Below, piece after piece: positions 26,329 to 36,445 of a stretch of 39,150 nucleotides of DNA (positions are counted from its first letter, which is position 1; the number at the start of each line of letters is the position of its first letter). This stretch comes from JAGOUU01 sp964609155 (GTDB lineage Bacteria > Pseudomonadota > Gammaproteobacteria > JAGOUU01), in assembly GCA_964609155.1 (NCBI GenBank), contig CAZSRF010000022.1, positions 1-39,150 on the forward strand. Reading direction: 5' to 3'. The position numbers and the translations under genes are program-made. Below the pieces are notes generated by a model that was given only the letters and a program-made list of their open reading frames with translations, had not been told where the DNA came from and ran no database searches.

Positions 26329-26518
26329 AACTTACTCTCTACAGGATAATATAAAAGGTTAAAAAAGATCGATCAATAATCTTCTGTTTGTAATTATATC
26401 GGCTAGCTCAGGATAAAGTGAAATTAAATTTTTATATGTACATTATAATTTTTTTTTATCAGCTGGAAATTGTATTTTATTTACTTTATAATCTTTCACA
26501 CAAATAAGGATACTCAGA

Positions 26519-27508
26519 ATGCAATTATATATTAAACAAATTACTGGCGAAGCTATTTCTATAATTATTAGTGAACATACGACACTGAAGAACATTTTGG
26601 AATTTATCGAGTTAAAAACAAAAATGAAAAAATCAGACTTTGAGTTTAAAAGTTCTGGTAAAAGAATATTCGTTGATGAGGATCTAGATCAAAATTTTTA
26701 TACTCTGCTTGCTCAAAGTGGAATCTCAAGAACAAGCACTGAATGTACTATACATATTTCTAATAGACTGCTATCAGCAACTTCTTCTATGCTGACGATA
26801 AATGCAACCTATGTATTAGGCTGTAAGTATTTGTTGGGATGTGGAGTAGCTCAAAGTTATACAGAAGCATTTAAATGGTTCAGCATAGCCGCAGCACAGG
26901 GGTATGCTCAAGCCCAATTTAAATTAGGCTGTATGTATGATTGCGGTCGTGGAGTTACTCTAGATTATTGTGAAGCGTTTAGATTGTTTAACTTAGCAGC
27001 ACTCCAAGGCTATGCTCAAGCTCAATATAATCTAGGTAGTATGTATTTTCACGGGCAAGGAGTTACGTCAAATTATCATGAAGCGGCTAAATGGTACAAA
27101 TTAGCAGCAAAGCAGGGTCATGCTCTTGCACAAGCTTGTTTAGGTAAGATGTATTATGATGTGCCTGGAGTTACACCAAATTACCGTGAAGCATTGAGAT
27201 GGTTTAGCTTATCTGCAGAGCAAAAAAATGCTATCGGGCAATATTATTTGGCCGAAATGTATTATTTAGGTCGGGAAGTTCCACAAAACTCTCATGAAGC
27301 TTTTAGATTGTGTAGCTTAGCAGCTGAACAGGGTGATTCTAAAGCGCAACTTGCTTTAGGACGTCTGTATTACGATGGTATTATTGTTACGCAAAGTTAC
27401 CATGAGGCGTTTAAATTTTTTAGCTTAGCAGCAAAACAAGGCGATGCTGAAGCTCACAGTGAGTTGGAAAATATGTGTGGTTATGCTGTTAGGCAAAAGT
27501 TACGTTGA
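26519..27508 (+). CDS. ubiquitin-like domain fused to Sel1 repeats, candidate effector
   Basis: This 329-aa protein begins with a ubiquitin-fold domain. Residues 1-50 align to eukaryotic ubiquitin without gaps (MQLYIKQITGEAISI against MQIFVKTLTGKTITL), with identities I counted at M1, Q2, K6, T9, G10, I13, T22, N25, I30, K33, G47 and K48 and matching hydrophobic positions between. After an insertion of about 11 residues, TIHISNRL (77-84) matches the last ubiquitin strand TLHLVLRL. The terminal Gly-Gly is absent. Residues ~95-318 form six Sel1-type repeats of 36 residues (for example AAKWYKLAAKQGHALAQ). No signal peptide or membrane helix is present. Sel1 proteins often mediate host contacts in Legionella; the effector role here is inference. 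An AAGGA ribosome site precedes the ATG. Confidence 0.87.
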   Translation: MQLYIKQITGEAISIIISEHTTLKNILEFIELKTKMKKSDFEFKSSGKRIFVDEDLDQNFYTLLAQSGISRTSTECTIHISNRLLSATSSMLTINATYVLGCKYLLGCGVAQSYTEAFKWFSIAAAQGYAQAQFKLGCMYDCGRGVTLDYCEAFRLFNLAALQGYAQAQYNLGSMYFHGQGVTSNYHEAAKWYKLAAKQGHALAQACLGKMYYDVPGVTPNYREALRWFSLSAEQKNAIGQYYLAEMYYLGREVPQNSHEAFRLCSLAAEQGDSKAQLALGRLYYDGIIVTQSYHEAFKFFSLAAKQGDAEAHSELENMCGYAVRQKLR

Positions 27509-27589
27509 AACATAAACATCTTGGGCAGTTGTGAATGTTTTTATTTTAAGAAAACAAATGATCTCAGACTAAATAATGTGACAGGAATT

Positions 27590-28639
27590 TTAATAGAAAA
27601 CCATGCTTTTATTTGGGTGATTACTTTCCTCTTTCACTAATTTAGGGACTAAATAGCCTGAGAGTTTAGCGTTAACTTCCCTGAGGATTAATCGTGCACT
27701 TTCAACATCAACATTAAAATGACCAGTACCGCTGACAGGATCTAATAGGTGCAAATAGTATGGCAGAATATGACATTCAAATAGTTTATTGCTTAATCTT
27801 ATTAAGACATCGCTTGTGTTATTAATATTTTTTAATAAGACTGTTTGGTTTAATACGGTTACATTAAGTTCACGCAATAATGAAATCTTAAATTTAATAT
27901 AATTATCAAGTTCCTGTGGGTGGTTACAATGAGTAACCAACACAAATTTAAAATGGTTATATTTTTTTAAGATATTAATGAAGTCACTATCAATTCTATC
28001 AGGAATGACGATGGGCATTCGTGAATGGAATCTAATAGTTTTGATATGGTCTACACTACTTAAGTCTTTTAATAATAGATCTAAATAGGAATTACTTACG
28101 CAAAGTGGATCACCACCACTTAATATAATCTCGTTAATCTCTGAGTGATTTTTTATATAGTCTAACTGAAGGCCTCGATGTTTAGTAGAAAGGATGTTTT
28201 CACTATAAGGGAAATATTGTCTAAAACAAAAACGACAATGAATACCACATGCCCCAGTAAGCGTTAATAACACTCGGTTATAATATTTGTGAATTAATCC
28301 AGGTGCTTTTAAATAAAGCTCAGTTTCTTTTAAGGGATCTTGACAGTACCCAACTTGATGGATAGTTTCTGCTGCCATTGGCAAAACTTGTAAAAGTAAA
28401 GGGTCGTAAGGATTATTTTTAGTTATTTTGTCAAGATAAAATTTTGGCACACGAACAGGGAAACTTGGGTTTAAATTTAAATGTTGTGTACTTAATATAT
28501 TATAGTCTAGGTGCACAGCGACACAGAGATCTTTAATATTATTCACTGTTGTTTTTAACTGCTCTTGCCAAGACATACCAACAGGATGATTAATATTACT
28601 ATGGATGTCAGAAAGACTATCAGAAAGACTATGATGCAT
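27590..28639 (-). CDS. epmB: EpmB, EF-P lysine 2,3-aminomutase
   Basis: EpmB converts L-lysine to (R)-beta-lysine, which EpmA attaches to Lys34 of elongation factor P. The 349-aa protein is a radical-SAM enzyme of the KamA family with the iron-sulphur motif Cys131-x3-Cys135-x2-Cys138 followed by FRQYFPY. SGGDPL lies near residue 174, LHLLDPVSGTGHF near residue 298 as in EpmB, and the PLP lysine lies in the C-terminal YLVPKLVKE segment. The very N-terminus carries a doubled SLSD, caused by an exact 12-bp tandem duplication (28609-28632). It is divergent from efp with 49 bp between starts, the usual gammaproteobacterial pairing. epmA is not in the window. Confidence 0.95.
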   Translation of the reverse strand: MHHSLSDSLSDIHSNINHPVGMSWQEQLKTTVNNIKDLCVAVHLDYNILSTQHLNLNPSFPVRVPKFYLDKITKNNPYDPLLLQVLPMAAETIHQVGYCQDPLKETELYLKAPGLIHKYYNRVLLTLTGACGIHCRFCFRQYFPYSENILSTKHRGLQLDYIKNHSEINEIILSGGDPLCVSNSYLDLLLKDLSSVDHIKTIRFHSRMPIVIPDRIDSDFINILKKYNHFKFVLVTHCNHPQELDNYIKFKISLLRELNVTVLNQTVLLKNINNTSDVLIRLSNKLFECHILPYYLHLLDPVSGTGHFNVDVESARLILREVNAKLSGYLVPKLVKEESNHPNKSMVFY

Positions 28640-28688
28640 CTAAAGAGTGTGCTATATTGCCAATTATTTTGTAAGGGGATTATAACGA

Positions 28689-29261
28689 ATGGCAAGCTAT
28701 AATACTAGTGAGTTTAAATCAGGTCTTAAGGTGATGTTGGATAACGATCCAGGCAGTATTATTGAAAATGAATTTGTTAAGCCTGGTAAAGGTCAGGCTT
28801 TTAATAGGGTTAAAATCAGGAATTTAAAGACAGGAAGAGTTATTGAGCGTACTTTTAAGTCTGGTGAAAGCTTGCCTGCTGCGGATGTTGTTGATGTTGA
28901 GATGGTTTATTTATATTGTGATGGTGAATTCTGGCATTTTATGGTCAATGACACATTTGAACAACATGTAGCGAATGAAACAGCTGTTGGTGATTCCCTC
29001 AAATGGTTAAAGGACCAAAGTCTTTGTACAGTTACGTTATGGAATGGTAGCCCCTTGAGCGTGGCTCCACCTAATTTTGTGAACCTAAAAATAGTAGAGA
29101 CCGATCCTGGCCTACGTGGAGATACCTCTGGCGGTGGTGGTAAACCAGCTACGTTAGAAACGGGCGCAGTAGTTCGTGTGCCGTTATTTGTTCAGGTAGG
29201 TGAAGTTATTAAAGTTGATACTAGAGTTGGTGAATATATAAGCCGGGCGAAAGAGGATTAA
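28689..29261 (+). CDS. efp: elongation factor P
   Basis: EF-P binds between the P and E sites of the ribosome and relieves stalling at polyproline. The protein has 190 aa with three beta-barrel domains. The modification site is Lys34 in the loop PGKGQAF, consistent with beta-lysylation by the adjacent epmB product. The C-terminal domain shows GLRGDTSGGGGKPATLETG and the closing VPLFVQVGEVIKVDTRVGEYISR. The ATG is preceded by AAGGGG (28673-28678). The presence of epmB next door and a Lys34-type loop argues for the EpmABC pathway over rhamnosylation of an arginine. Nothing in the sequence is unusual. Confidence 0.97.
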   Translation: MASYNTSEFKSGLKVMLDNDPGSIIENEFVKPGKGQAFNRVKIRNLKTGRVIERTFKSGESLPAADVVDVEMVYLYCDGEFWHFMVNDTFEQHVANETAVGDSLKWLKDQSLCTVTLWNGSPLSVAPPNFVNLKIVETDPGLRGDTSGGGGKPATLETGAVVRVPLFVQVGEVIKVDTRVGEYISRAKED

Positions 29262-29308
29262 TTATCTAGATTGCTTGCTAATAATCTTGGTGTTCATGTA
29301 GTCAATAT

Positions 29309-29333
29309 CCCATAAACAATACAAATTTATGGG
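29309..29333. terminator. weak hairpin downstream of efp
   Basis: CCCATAAA (29309-29316) pairs with TTTATGGG (29326-29333) around a 9-base loop, 47 bp after the efp stop and just before the groES promoter. No T-run follows, so it may only insulate the two units. Confidence 0.35.
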
Positions 29334-29340
29334 CATCGGC

Positions 29341-29368
29341 CTTGAATTTTTTTTTATAACCCCCATCT
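29341..29368 (+). promoter_or_regulatory. sigma-32-type heat-shock promoter for groES-groEL
   Basis: CTTGAAT at 29341-29347 and CCCCATCT at 29361-29368 have a 13-bp spacer, an excellent match to the RpoH consensus. The predicted mRNA leader is roughly 95 bases. No CIRCE inverted repeat was seen, so HrcA control is not indicated. Confidence 0.88.
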
Positions 29369-29470
29369 CCAGAATCAGCAATCAAATAAATAGCTTATTG
29401 ATTGATAAAATAGACAATTAATTAATAAAGCCAGTAGGTTTTTGATAATACAAATAAAATAGGAGTATAT

Positions 29471-29767
29471 ATGGGTTCAAACATTCGTCCATTACACGAT
29501 CGCGTTATTATTGAACGAGTAGCAGAAGAAAAAACGTCTCCAGGTGGAATAGTTCTTCCTGAAACTGCTAAAGAAAAGCCAGTGCGTGGTAAAGTTCTTG
29601 CAGTTGGAAAAGGAAAAACTCTTGAAAGTGGTGAAACTCGTGCCCTTGATGTTAAAGTTGGCGATGTAGTTTTATTTGGTAAATATTCTGGTACAGAAGT
29701 AAAAGTTAATGAAAAAGAACTTTTAGTAATGAGAGAAGAAGATATCATGGGTGTCGTAGAAGCTTAA
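29471..29767 (+). CDS. groES: GroES, 10-kDa co-chaperonin
   Basis: GroES caps the GroEL ring and encloses substrate proteins. The 98-aa product has the conserved N-terminal IRPLHDRVIIERV strand, the mobile loop region around KTSPGGIVLPETAKEKP (about residues 20-36) that touches GroEL, and the C-terminal EVKVNEKELLVMREEDIMGVVE. An AGGAG ribosome site lies just upstream (29461-29465). It is first in a two-gene unit with groEL, 61 bp apart, behind the sigma-32 promoter. Confidence 0.98.
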   Translation: MGSNIRPLHDRVIIERVAEEKTSPGGIVLPETAKEKPVRGKVLAVGKGKTLESGETRALDVKVGDVVLFGKYSGTEVKVNEKELLVMREEDIMGVVEA

Positions 29768-29828
29768 TAATTAATTAAGTTCCACGCGAAATATTAAACA
29801 AATAATATTGAATTAAGTAGGTAAAATT

Positions 29829-31493
<1,665 letters not shown>

Positions 31494-31536
31494 TCTGGCA
31501 CACATATTTTAGTCAGTCATACTAAGAATCAAGAAG

Positions 31537-31558
31537 CCCCGCAATTGCGGGGTTTTTT
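31537..31558 (+). terminator. rho-independent terminator of groESL
   Basis: CCCCGC (31537-31542) and GCGGGG (31547-31552) form a 6-bp GC stem around an AATT loop, followed by six T. It is the clearest intrinsic terminator in the window. Confidence 0.93.
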
Positions 31559-31604
31559 GCGTTTGTGTTATAATTTACCCAATAAGATTATTTGAGATAC
31601 AATC

Positions 31605-31826
31605 ATGGTGTCTAGAAAAAAAACTGTTCAATCAACAAATGTGTCTTCTTATTTTATTGTTAATAAGAATGACTTGCCTTTAAGTTGCCCAACAGCAGAA
31701 GCAGAGGCATGGAATCTACATCCTAGAGTTTATTTGCCTATCGCGGAAACTGGTGAGGCTACATGCCCTTACTGTAGTACAAGATATATTCTTAACACAA
31801 ATCAAATAGGTAGGGATCACCAGTGA
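31605..31826 (+). CDS. CHCC-type zinc-finger protein
   Basis: This 73-aa protein matches the zf-CHCC family, related to a small subunit of mitochondrial complex I and common as a stand-alone gene in proteobacteria. The four metal ligands are Cys28, His39, Cys54 and Cys57, in SCPTAEAEAWNLHPRVYLPI and the TCPYCSTRYIL end. Its function in bacteria is not established. It is the first gene of the LPS-core string: its TGA overlaps the waaG GTG start by four bases (GTGA), so the two are translationally coupled. It begins about 50 bp after the groEL terminator, where a promoter for the whole operon should lie, though I could not pick one with confidence. Confidence 0.88.
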   Translation: MVSRKKTVQSTNVSSYFIVNKNDLPLSCPTAEAEAWNLHPRVYLPIAETGEATCPYCSTRYILNTNQIGRDHQ

Positions 31827-33013
31827 AATTAGCGCTTTGTTTATTTCGCTTTTTTCCTTATGGAGGTTTACAACGAGATTTCCTGCGCATTATGAATGCT
31901 TGCCTTGCAAAAGGGCATTCTGTCACTGTTTATGCGATGCGATGGGAAGGAGTGCAGCCAGAGCATAAAAACTTAATTATTAATGTTATACCACCCTTGT
32001 TTTATGATTATACCAATCATAGTCGTATGTTTAGATTCAGCAAGTTACTACAAGCGGAGTTTTCTATAAATAAATATGATTTAATAGTTGGTTTTAATAA
32101 AATACCAGAATTAGATATTTATTATTGTGCGGATACTTGTTATATAGCCAAAGTCGCTGAGCAGAAGACAAGATTAATAAAATCCTTTTATCAAATAACT
32201 TCTCGTTATAGAAAATTAAGTTTTTTAGAAAACTCGGTTTTTAATAATAAGTATAAGACAAAAATTTTATTTTTATCAGAAGAAGAACAGAGTAATTATT
32301 ACAATTGTTATCAGACGAAAAAGACGAAATGCTATTTGCTCCCTCCTAATATAAATAAAAATAGATTTCAACCAGTAATATCTGTAGATCAAAAATTGCA
32401 AATAAAGCATAAAATAAGTAAAGAATTAGATTTGCCAATAAATAATACATGGCTATTAATGGTAGGATCAGGGTTTAAAACCAAAGGTGTTGATAGAAGT
32501 ATTAAATTATTGAAGTATTTGTTAGATCGTGAAAAAAATACAGATTTAGGTACATCAAAAAATAATAGAATAAATTTAATTGTTATTGGCCAAGATAACC
32601 CAGATAAATTTATAAAATTAGCTGCTAATTTAAGTGTATCTAATGAAGTTAGGTTTTTATCAGGTCGTGAAGATATCCCTGATTTTATGAGTGTTTGCGA
32701 TTTATTATTGCATCCTGCTTATAGAGAAAATACTGGTACGGTTATCTTAGAAAGTATTATTATGGGACTCCCTGTGGTAGCAAGTGGTATTTGTGGTTAT
32801 GCAAAATATATCACTGATTCTGGTTGTGGCAAAGTTATTGCTGAGCCTTTTTGTGATGAAAATTTTTATAAAGCTGTATCTCAACTACTTGCTGAAGATA
32901 AAAGCATGCAAGATCTAAAAGATTCAGGATTAAAGTTTCGTGAATATGGCCAAATATACAATGCTGATGAAAAGCTGCTGAAAATACTGGATGAAATAGT
33001 AATTGAAAACTAA
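31823..33013 (+). CDS. waaG: WaaG-type LPS core glucosyltransferase I
   Basis: WaaG adds the first glucose to heptose II of the LPS inner core at the inner membrane's cytoplasmic face. The 396-aa protein is a GT-B fold, family GT4 enzyme. WaaG-specific sequence is clear: FFPYGGLQRDFLRI (about residues 10-23), VGFNKIPELDIYYCADTCY (about 88-107), the TSRYRKLSFLE block, KGVDRSIKLL, and HPAYRENTGTVILESI with the GT4 E-x7-E pair near residues 301-309. It starts at GTG 31823, overlapping the zinc-finger gene. The next gene, waaP, begins seven bases after its stop. The sugar acceptor cannot be checked, but the paired waaP supports a heptose-phosphate core. Confidence 0.95.
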   Translation: MKLALCLFRFFPYGGLQRDFLRIMNACLAKGHSVTVYAMRWEGVQPEHKNLIINVIPPLFYDYTNHSRMFRFSKLLQAEFSINKYDLIVGFNKIPELDIYYCADTCYIAKVAEQKTRLIKSFYQITSRYRKLSFLENSVFNNKYKTKILFLSEEEQSNYYNCYQTKKTKCYLLPPNINKNRFQPVISVDQKLQIKHKISKELDLPINNTWLLMVGSGFKTKGVDRSIKLLKYLLDREKNTDLGTSKNNRINLIVIGQDNPDKFIKLAANLSVSNEVRFLSGREDIPDFMSVCDLLLHPAYRENTGTVILESIIMGLPVVASGICGYAKYITDSGCGKVIAEPFCDENFYKAVSQLLAEDKSMQDLKDSGLKFREYGQIYNADEKLLKILDEIVIEN

Positions 33014-33020
33014 AAATAAT

Positions 33021-33839
33021 ATGGCGATAGCTGATTTATATTTAAACTCTGATTTAGAGCAATATATTAAGAATCTTCAAGATTTAAGTATAGCTTTAAA
33101 TAAGAATAAGACCTTTGATTTTTTTACCAAAATCAAAGGTGATGTTTATCGTCAGGTTAAATCTCGATCAACTCTGAGAATACAATTAGATCAAGAGTAT
33201 TTTATCAAAATTCATAATAAGATCAGTCTGCAAGAATTTTTAAAAAATATATTTAGTTTAAATTGGCCCTTTGTTAGTGCGCAACAAGAATGCAATGCCA
33301 TACAAAAATTAAAAAAAATAGGGATCAACACATTAGATATAGCAGGGTATGGCAGAAAGGGTTTAAGCAGCTTTATAATAACTAAAGCAATTAACCCCAA
33401 TATCAGCCTTGATGAGTTGTTACTACGTAATCAACATAAACCTGATTACTTTAAATTAAAAAGAGTTTTAATAAAACTTATTGCTGAAATATCTAAAAAA
33501 ATGCATGCTAATGGTCTAAATCATAGAGATTATTATATATGCCATTTTCTTTTGCAGATAGATAGTCAAGAGCAGAAAAAAAACATAAACAGCGAGAATT
33601 TAGAATTAAACAAAATATTCTTAATAGATCTTCATCGTATGCAAATACGTAAAGAAGTCCCTAGAAGATTTATTATTAAAGATCTAAGTGGCCTGTTATT
33701 CTCAGTTAAAAAATACAACTTTACTTATCGGGACTATTTAAGATTTGTTAAAAATTATTCAGATAATTCAATCCCAATAGATTTTAAATTTTGGGATGAT
33801 GTAATTAATAAAGCATCTCAAATCAGAGAAAAAGGTTAA
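33021..33839 (+). CDS. waaP: WaaP-type LPS core heptose I kinase
   Basis: WaaP phosphorylates heptose I in the LPS inner core, which stiffens the outer membrane; it is a protein-kinase-like enzyme. From ATG 33021 it has 272 aa; a TTG at 33003 inside waaG would add six residues. Evidence: the FFTKIKGDVYR-like start, a YFIKIHNK lysine segment, FVSAQQECNAI (about residue 86), the catalytic loop NHRDYYICHFLL (about 169-180), and LIDLHRMQIRKEVPRRFIIKDLSGLLFS (about 203-230) with the metal-binding Asp. All match E. coli WaaP closely. It is followed after four bases by another kinase-like gene. No membrane segment is present. Confidence 0.95.
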   Translation: MAIADLYLNSDLEQYIKNLQDLSIALNKNKTFDFFTKIKGDVYRQVKSRSTLRIQLDQEYFIKIHNKISLQEFLKNIFSLNWPFVSAQQECNAIQKLKKIGINTLDIAGYGRKGLSSFIITKAINPNISLDELLLRNQHKPDYFKLKRVLIKLIAEISKKMHANGLNHRDYYICHFLLQIDSQEQKKNINSENLELNKIFLIDLHRMQIRKEVPRRFIIKDLSGLLFSVKKYNFTYRDYLRFVKNYSDNSIPIDFKFWDDVINKASQIREKG

Positions 33840-33843
33840 AAAA

Positions 33844-35415
33844 ATGGATGTTGAGATAGTACAAGATCAACTAAATGCATCAAGCTATAAAAATAGCAAT
33901 ATAATAGACTCTTTATTGCCTGCAGTTGTAGAATTAAAAGACCTAAAAGAGTATTTAAAAACGTATAATATTAGCAATAATTATATTGAAAAAATCAAAC
34001 CATTTAAAATCAATATGGTAGATGGTGAATTTACGATAATAAACTTATTGAGGGTTTTACCAAATCGTAGATTGGTTTTGCTGGCTTATGATAGCCATAC
34101 ATTGGCAAAAGTAGTTATAAAATTGTATATAAGTTCAAGAAAAAACCAACGTGATTATCAATTAGCCTTAGAGGGGTATAAGTTATTAAATGCTGCTAAT
34201 TTGTTAACGCCGCAGATTTTATATTCTGCTATAGATAAGTTCAATGAGCTATCTTATATAATATGTGACTATATCGAACCTAATTATTCAATGTGTAATG
34301 AAGATAGTTATTATAAATTATATATTGCAGCAATTGCAAAATTACATAAAAATAATATTTATCATAGTGATCTGCATGTAAATAATTTTTTGATTAATAA
34401 TAAAAAAATTTATTACTTAGATACAGAAAGTTTGTATGCAATGAATTCTAAATTAGTCAATAACAAAGGAGCGGAAAATTTCGCTGGTTTTTTGGCGCAA
34501 TTAGATGTTGCGTATCATGATAAATGGGCTATATATTCTAAACACTATTTGCAGTGTTTGATACCGAACATAGCCAATGCTAAAGATACAGATGAGATAA
34601 TTAATAAAATTTCTTTAAAAGCCAAAAAGTACTTAGGCTTAAATATTAATCATTTCTTAAAGAAAACTAATAGAGATTGTACTGAGTTTAAAATTATTAA
34701 AGATACGTCAATTTGGTGCGCTATAAAACGCGAATATAATAATCTTAAGTATGGTATTACTACTGATTTTTTAGAAAACCCATTTAAATTTATTGAAACC
34801 TATAAAAGTTCAAATTTAAAATTAGGTAACACAGCTCATGTATATTTAGTTAATTACAAAGGCATTCCATTTGTGATTAAATATTATTTGCCTCAAGGCA
34901 TTTTTAAACAAATTTTAAATACAGTGAAGACCTTTTTCAACAAATCTCGTGTTAATCAATCTTGGTATAATGGCAATTTACTAGAACAATTTCAAATTCC
35001 AACGCCAAAACCTATAGCGTGCATTATCATAAAAAAATGGTTTCTTGTGAAACATAGTTTTTATGTTATGAGACATAGTGAAGATTATAGAAATATAGCT
35101 GATGTTATGGAAACTTTAGACTTAGAAAATACAAATGTTGCAACAGTTCTAAGTGATCAAATAAGTAATTTGTTAACCAGATTTGAAAATCTTAAACTTG
35201 TACATACTGACTTTAAAACTGTGAATATAGGTATTAGTAATGATCAACTTATGGTATTAGATTTAGATGCGATGCGAAGATATAAAAGAAATTATTTCTT
35301 TAAAAAAGCTCAGCTTAAAGACTTTAATAGGATTTTAAAGTGTTTTACACCTAACTCAAAGATATATAGTCTATTGGAAAGTAAATTAAAAAATTTTGGT
35401 GATCAAAATGCATAG
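33844..35415 (+). CDS. tandem double kinase-like protein of the LPS operon
   Basis: This 523-aa protein contains two lipopolysaccharide-kinase-like (InaA/Kdo-kinase type) domains in series. The first (about residues 60-290) has an ATP-lysine strand VVIKLYI and the catalytic loop HSDLHVNN at 174-181 followed by a YYLDTES metal motif. The second (about 315-520) has PFVIKYYLP and HTDFKTVN with the loop His454/Asp456 followed by LMVLDLDAM. Pseudomonas has comparable kinases downstream of waaG-waaP, including one with two domains, so phosphorylation of core sugars is the likely role. The acceptor is unknown. It is four bases after waaP and its stop overlaps the next gene by eight bases. No signal or membrane helix is seen. 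Confidence 0.82.
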   Translation: MDVEIVQDQLNASSYKNSNIIDSLLPAVVELKDLKEYLKTYNISNNYIEKIKPFKINMVDGEFTIINLLRVLPNRRLVLLAYDSHTLAKVVIKLYISSRKNQRDYQLALEGYKLLNAANLLTPQILYSAIDKFNELSYIICDYIEPNYSMCNEDSYYKLYIAAIAKLHKNNIYHSDLHVNNFLINNKKIYYLDTESLYAMNSKLVNNKGAENFAGFLAQLDVAYHDKWAIYSKHYLQCLIPNIANAKDTDEIINKISLKAKKYLGLNINHFLKKTNRDCTEFKIIKDTSIWCAIKREYNNLKYGITTDFLENPFKFIETYKSSNLKLGNTAHVYLVNYKGIPFVIKYYLPQGIFKQILNTVKTFFNKSRVNQSWYNGNLLEQFQIPTPKPIACIIIKKWFLVKHSFYVMRHSEDYRNIADVMETLDLENTNVATVLSDQISNLLTRFENLKLVHTDFKTVNIGISNDQLMVLDLDAMRRYKRNYFFKKAQLKDFNRILKCFTPNSKIYSLLESKLKNFGDQNA

Positions 35416-36445
35416 TTTTACCCAAATAGTAGAGAACCTAAAAAAACAGCCTAAAACTTGGTTAATAACAGGAGTGGCGGGGTTTATAGGCTCTAATTTG
35501 CTTGAGCATTTGTTATTGTTAAATCAACGAGTTATAGGGATTGATAACTTTTTTAGTGGCAAAGTAGAGAATTTGGAAAATCCTAATATTAGAGATAAAG
35601 CACATAATTTTAAATTTTATAATATTGATATCACTGATTACAATGCTTGTAAAAAAGCATTATCTAATACTAAAATTGATTTTATTCTCCATCATGCAGC
35701 CATAGCTTCAGTGCCTTTATCTATCGATGATCCCAAGTTAACTACAAAAGTGAATATAGATGGTTTTGTTAATATTTTAGAAATTGCTAGAGATTTTCAA
35801 GTCAAAGCGTTAATATATGCCAGCTCAAGTGCGGTATATGGTGATAATACAGATGCTTTAAAAATAGAAAGTAAAATTGGAAGTTTTTTATCTCCATATG
35901 CATTAAGTAAATATACCAATGAACTCTATGCTGAACAATATGCCAAGCATTATGGCTTATGTGCAATAGGATTAAGATATTTTAACATTTATGGCCCAAG
36001 GCAGGATCCCAATAGTACATATTCTGCAGTAATACCTAAATGGATAAATCAGATTTTAAATGGACAACAGCTGCATGTAAACGGCGATGGAACAACAACA
36101 AGAGATTTCTGTTATATAGCTAATGTTATTAAGGCCAATATTCTAGCTTGTTTTAACAGCACTTGCTCAGGCCAGGTATACAATATTGGAGTCGGACAGT
36201 CTATACAATTAGCAGAGTTATTAAATCATCTTCTGGATATTTCACGTAAAAATAATAATGAGTATAATATTAGACCGATATATAAAGACTTTATAGCTGG
36301 TGATATCAAGCATTCTTGTGCTAGCATAAGTTTGGCGCGGGATAAAATAAATTATGAGCCTATTAATGACATTACTTCGGGACTAGAAAGTGTCTATAAT
36401 TGGCTAAAGTTAAGAAACACAGTAATAGATAAGATATATGACTAA
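35408..36445 (+). CDS. wbpP: WbpP-type UDP-N-acetylhexosamine 4-epimerase
   Basis: WbpP interconverts UDP-GlcNAc and UDP-GalNAc (or their uronic acids) for surface polysaccharide synthesis. The 345-aa protein is an extended SDR enzyme with NAD motif GVAGFIGS (Gly22, Gly25, Gly28), the SSSAVYG serine segment, and catalytic Tyr164-x3-Lys168 in SPYALSKYTNELYA. The similarity to WbpP is strong throughout, including WLITGVAGFIGSNLLE, NIDGFVNILEIARD, LRYFNIYGPRQDPN and INGDG-like NGDGTTTRDFCYI. The ATG at 35408 overlaps the previous stop by eight bases; a TTG at 35396 is less likely. It shares the same eight-base overlap with the CDF gene. Activity on GlcNAc versus glucose is inferred from family similarity. 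Confidence 0.93.
   Translation: MHSFTQIVENLKKQPKTWLITGVAGFIGSNLLEHLLLLNQRVIGIDNFFSGKVENLENPNIRDKAHNFKFYNIDITDYNACKKALSNTKIDFILHHAAIASVPLSIDDPKLTTKVNIDGFVNILEIARDFQVKALIYASSSAVYGDNTDALKIESKIGSFLSPYALSKYTNELYAEQYAKHYGLCAIGLRYFNIYGPRQDPNSTYSAVIPKWINQILNGQQLHVNGDGTTTRDFCYIANVIKANILACFNSTCSGQVYNIGVGQSIQLAELLNHLLDISRKNNNEYNIRPIYKDFIAGDIKHSCASISLARDKINYEPINDITSGLESVYNWLKLRNTVIDKIYD

Noticed and set aside
28609..28632. An exact 12-bp tandem duplication at the 5' end of epmB.
   Set aside because: It only doubles four residues (SLSD) in a variable N-terminus and keeps frame; noted under the gene, with no sign of function.
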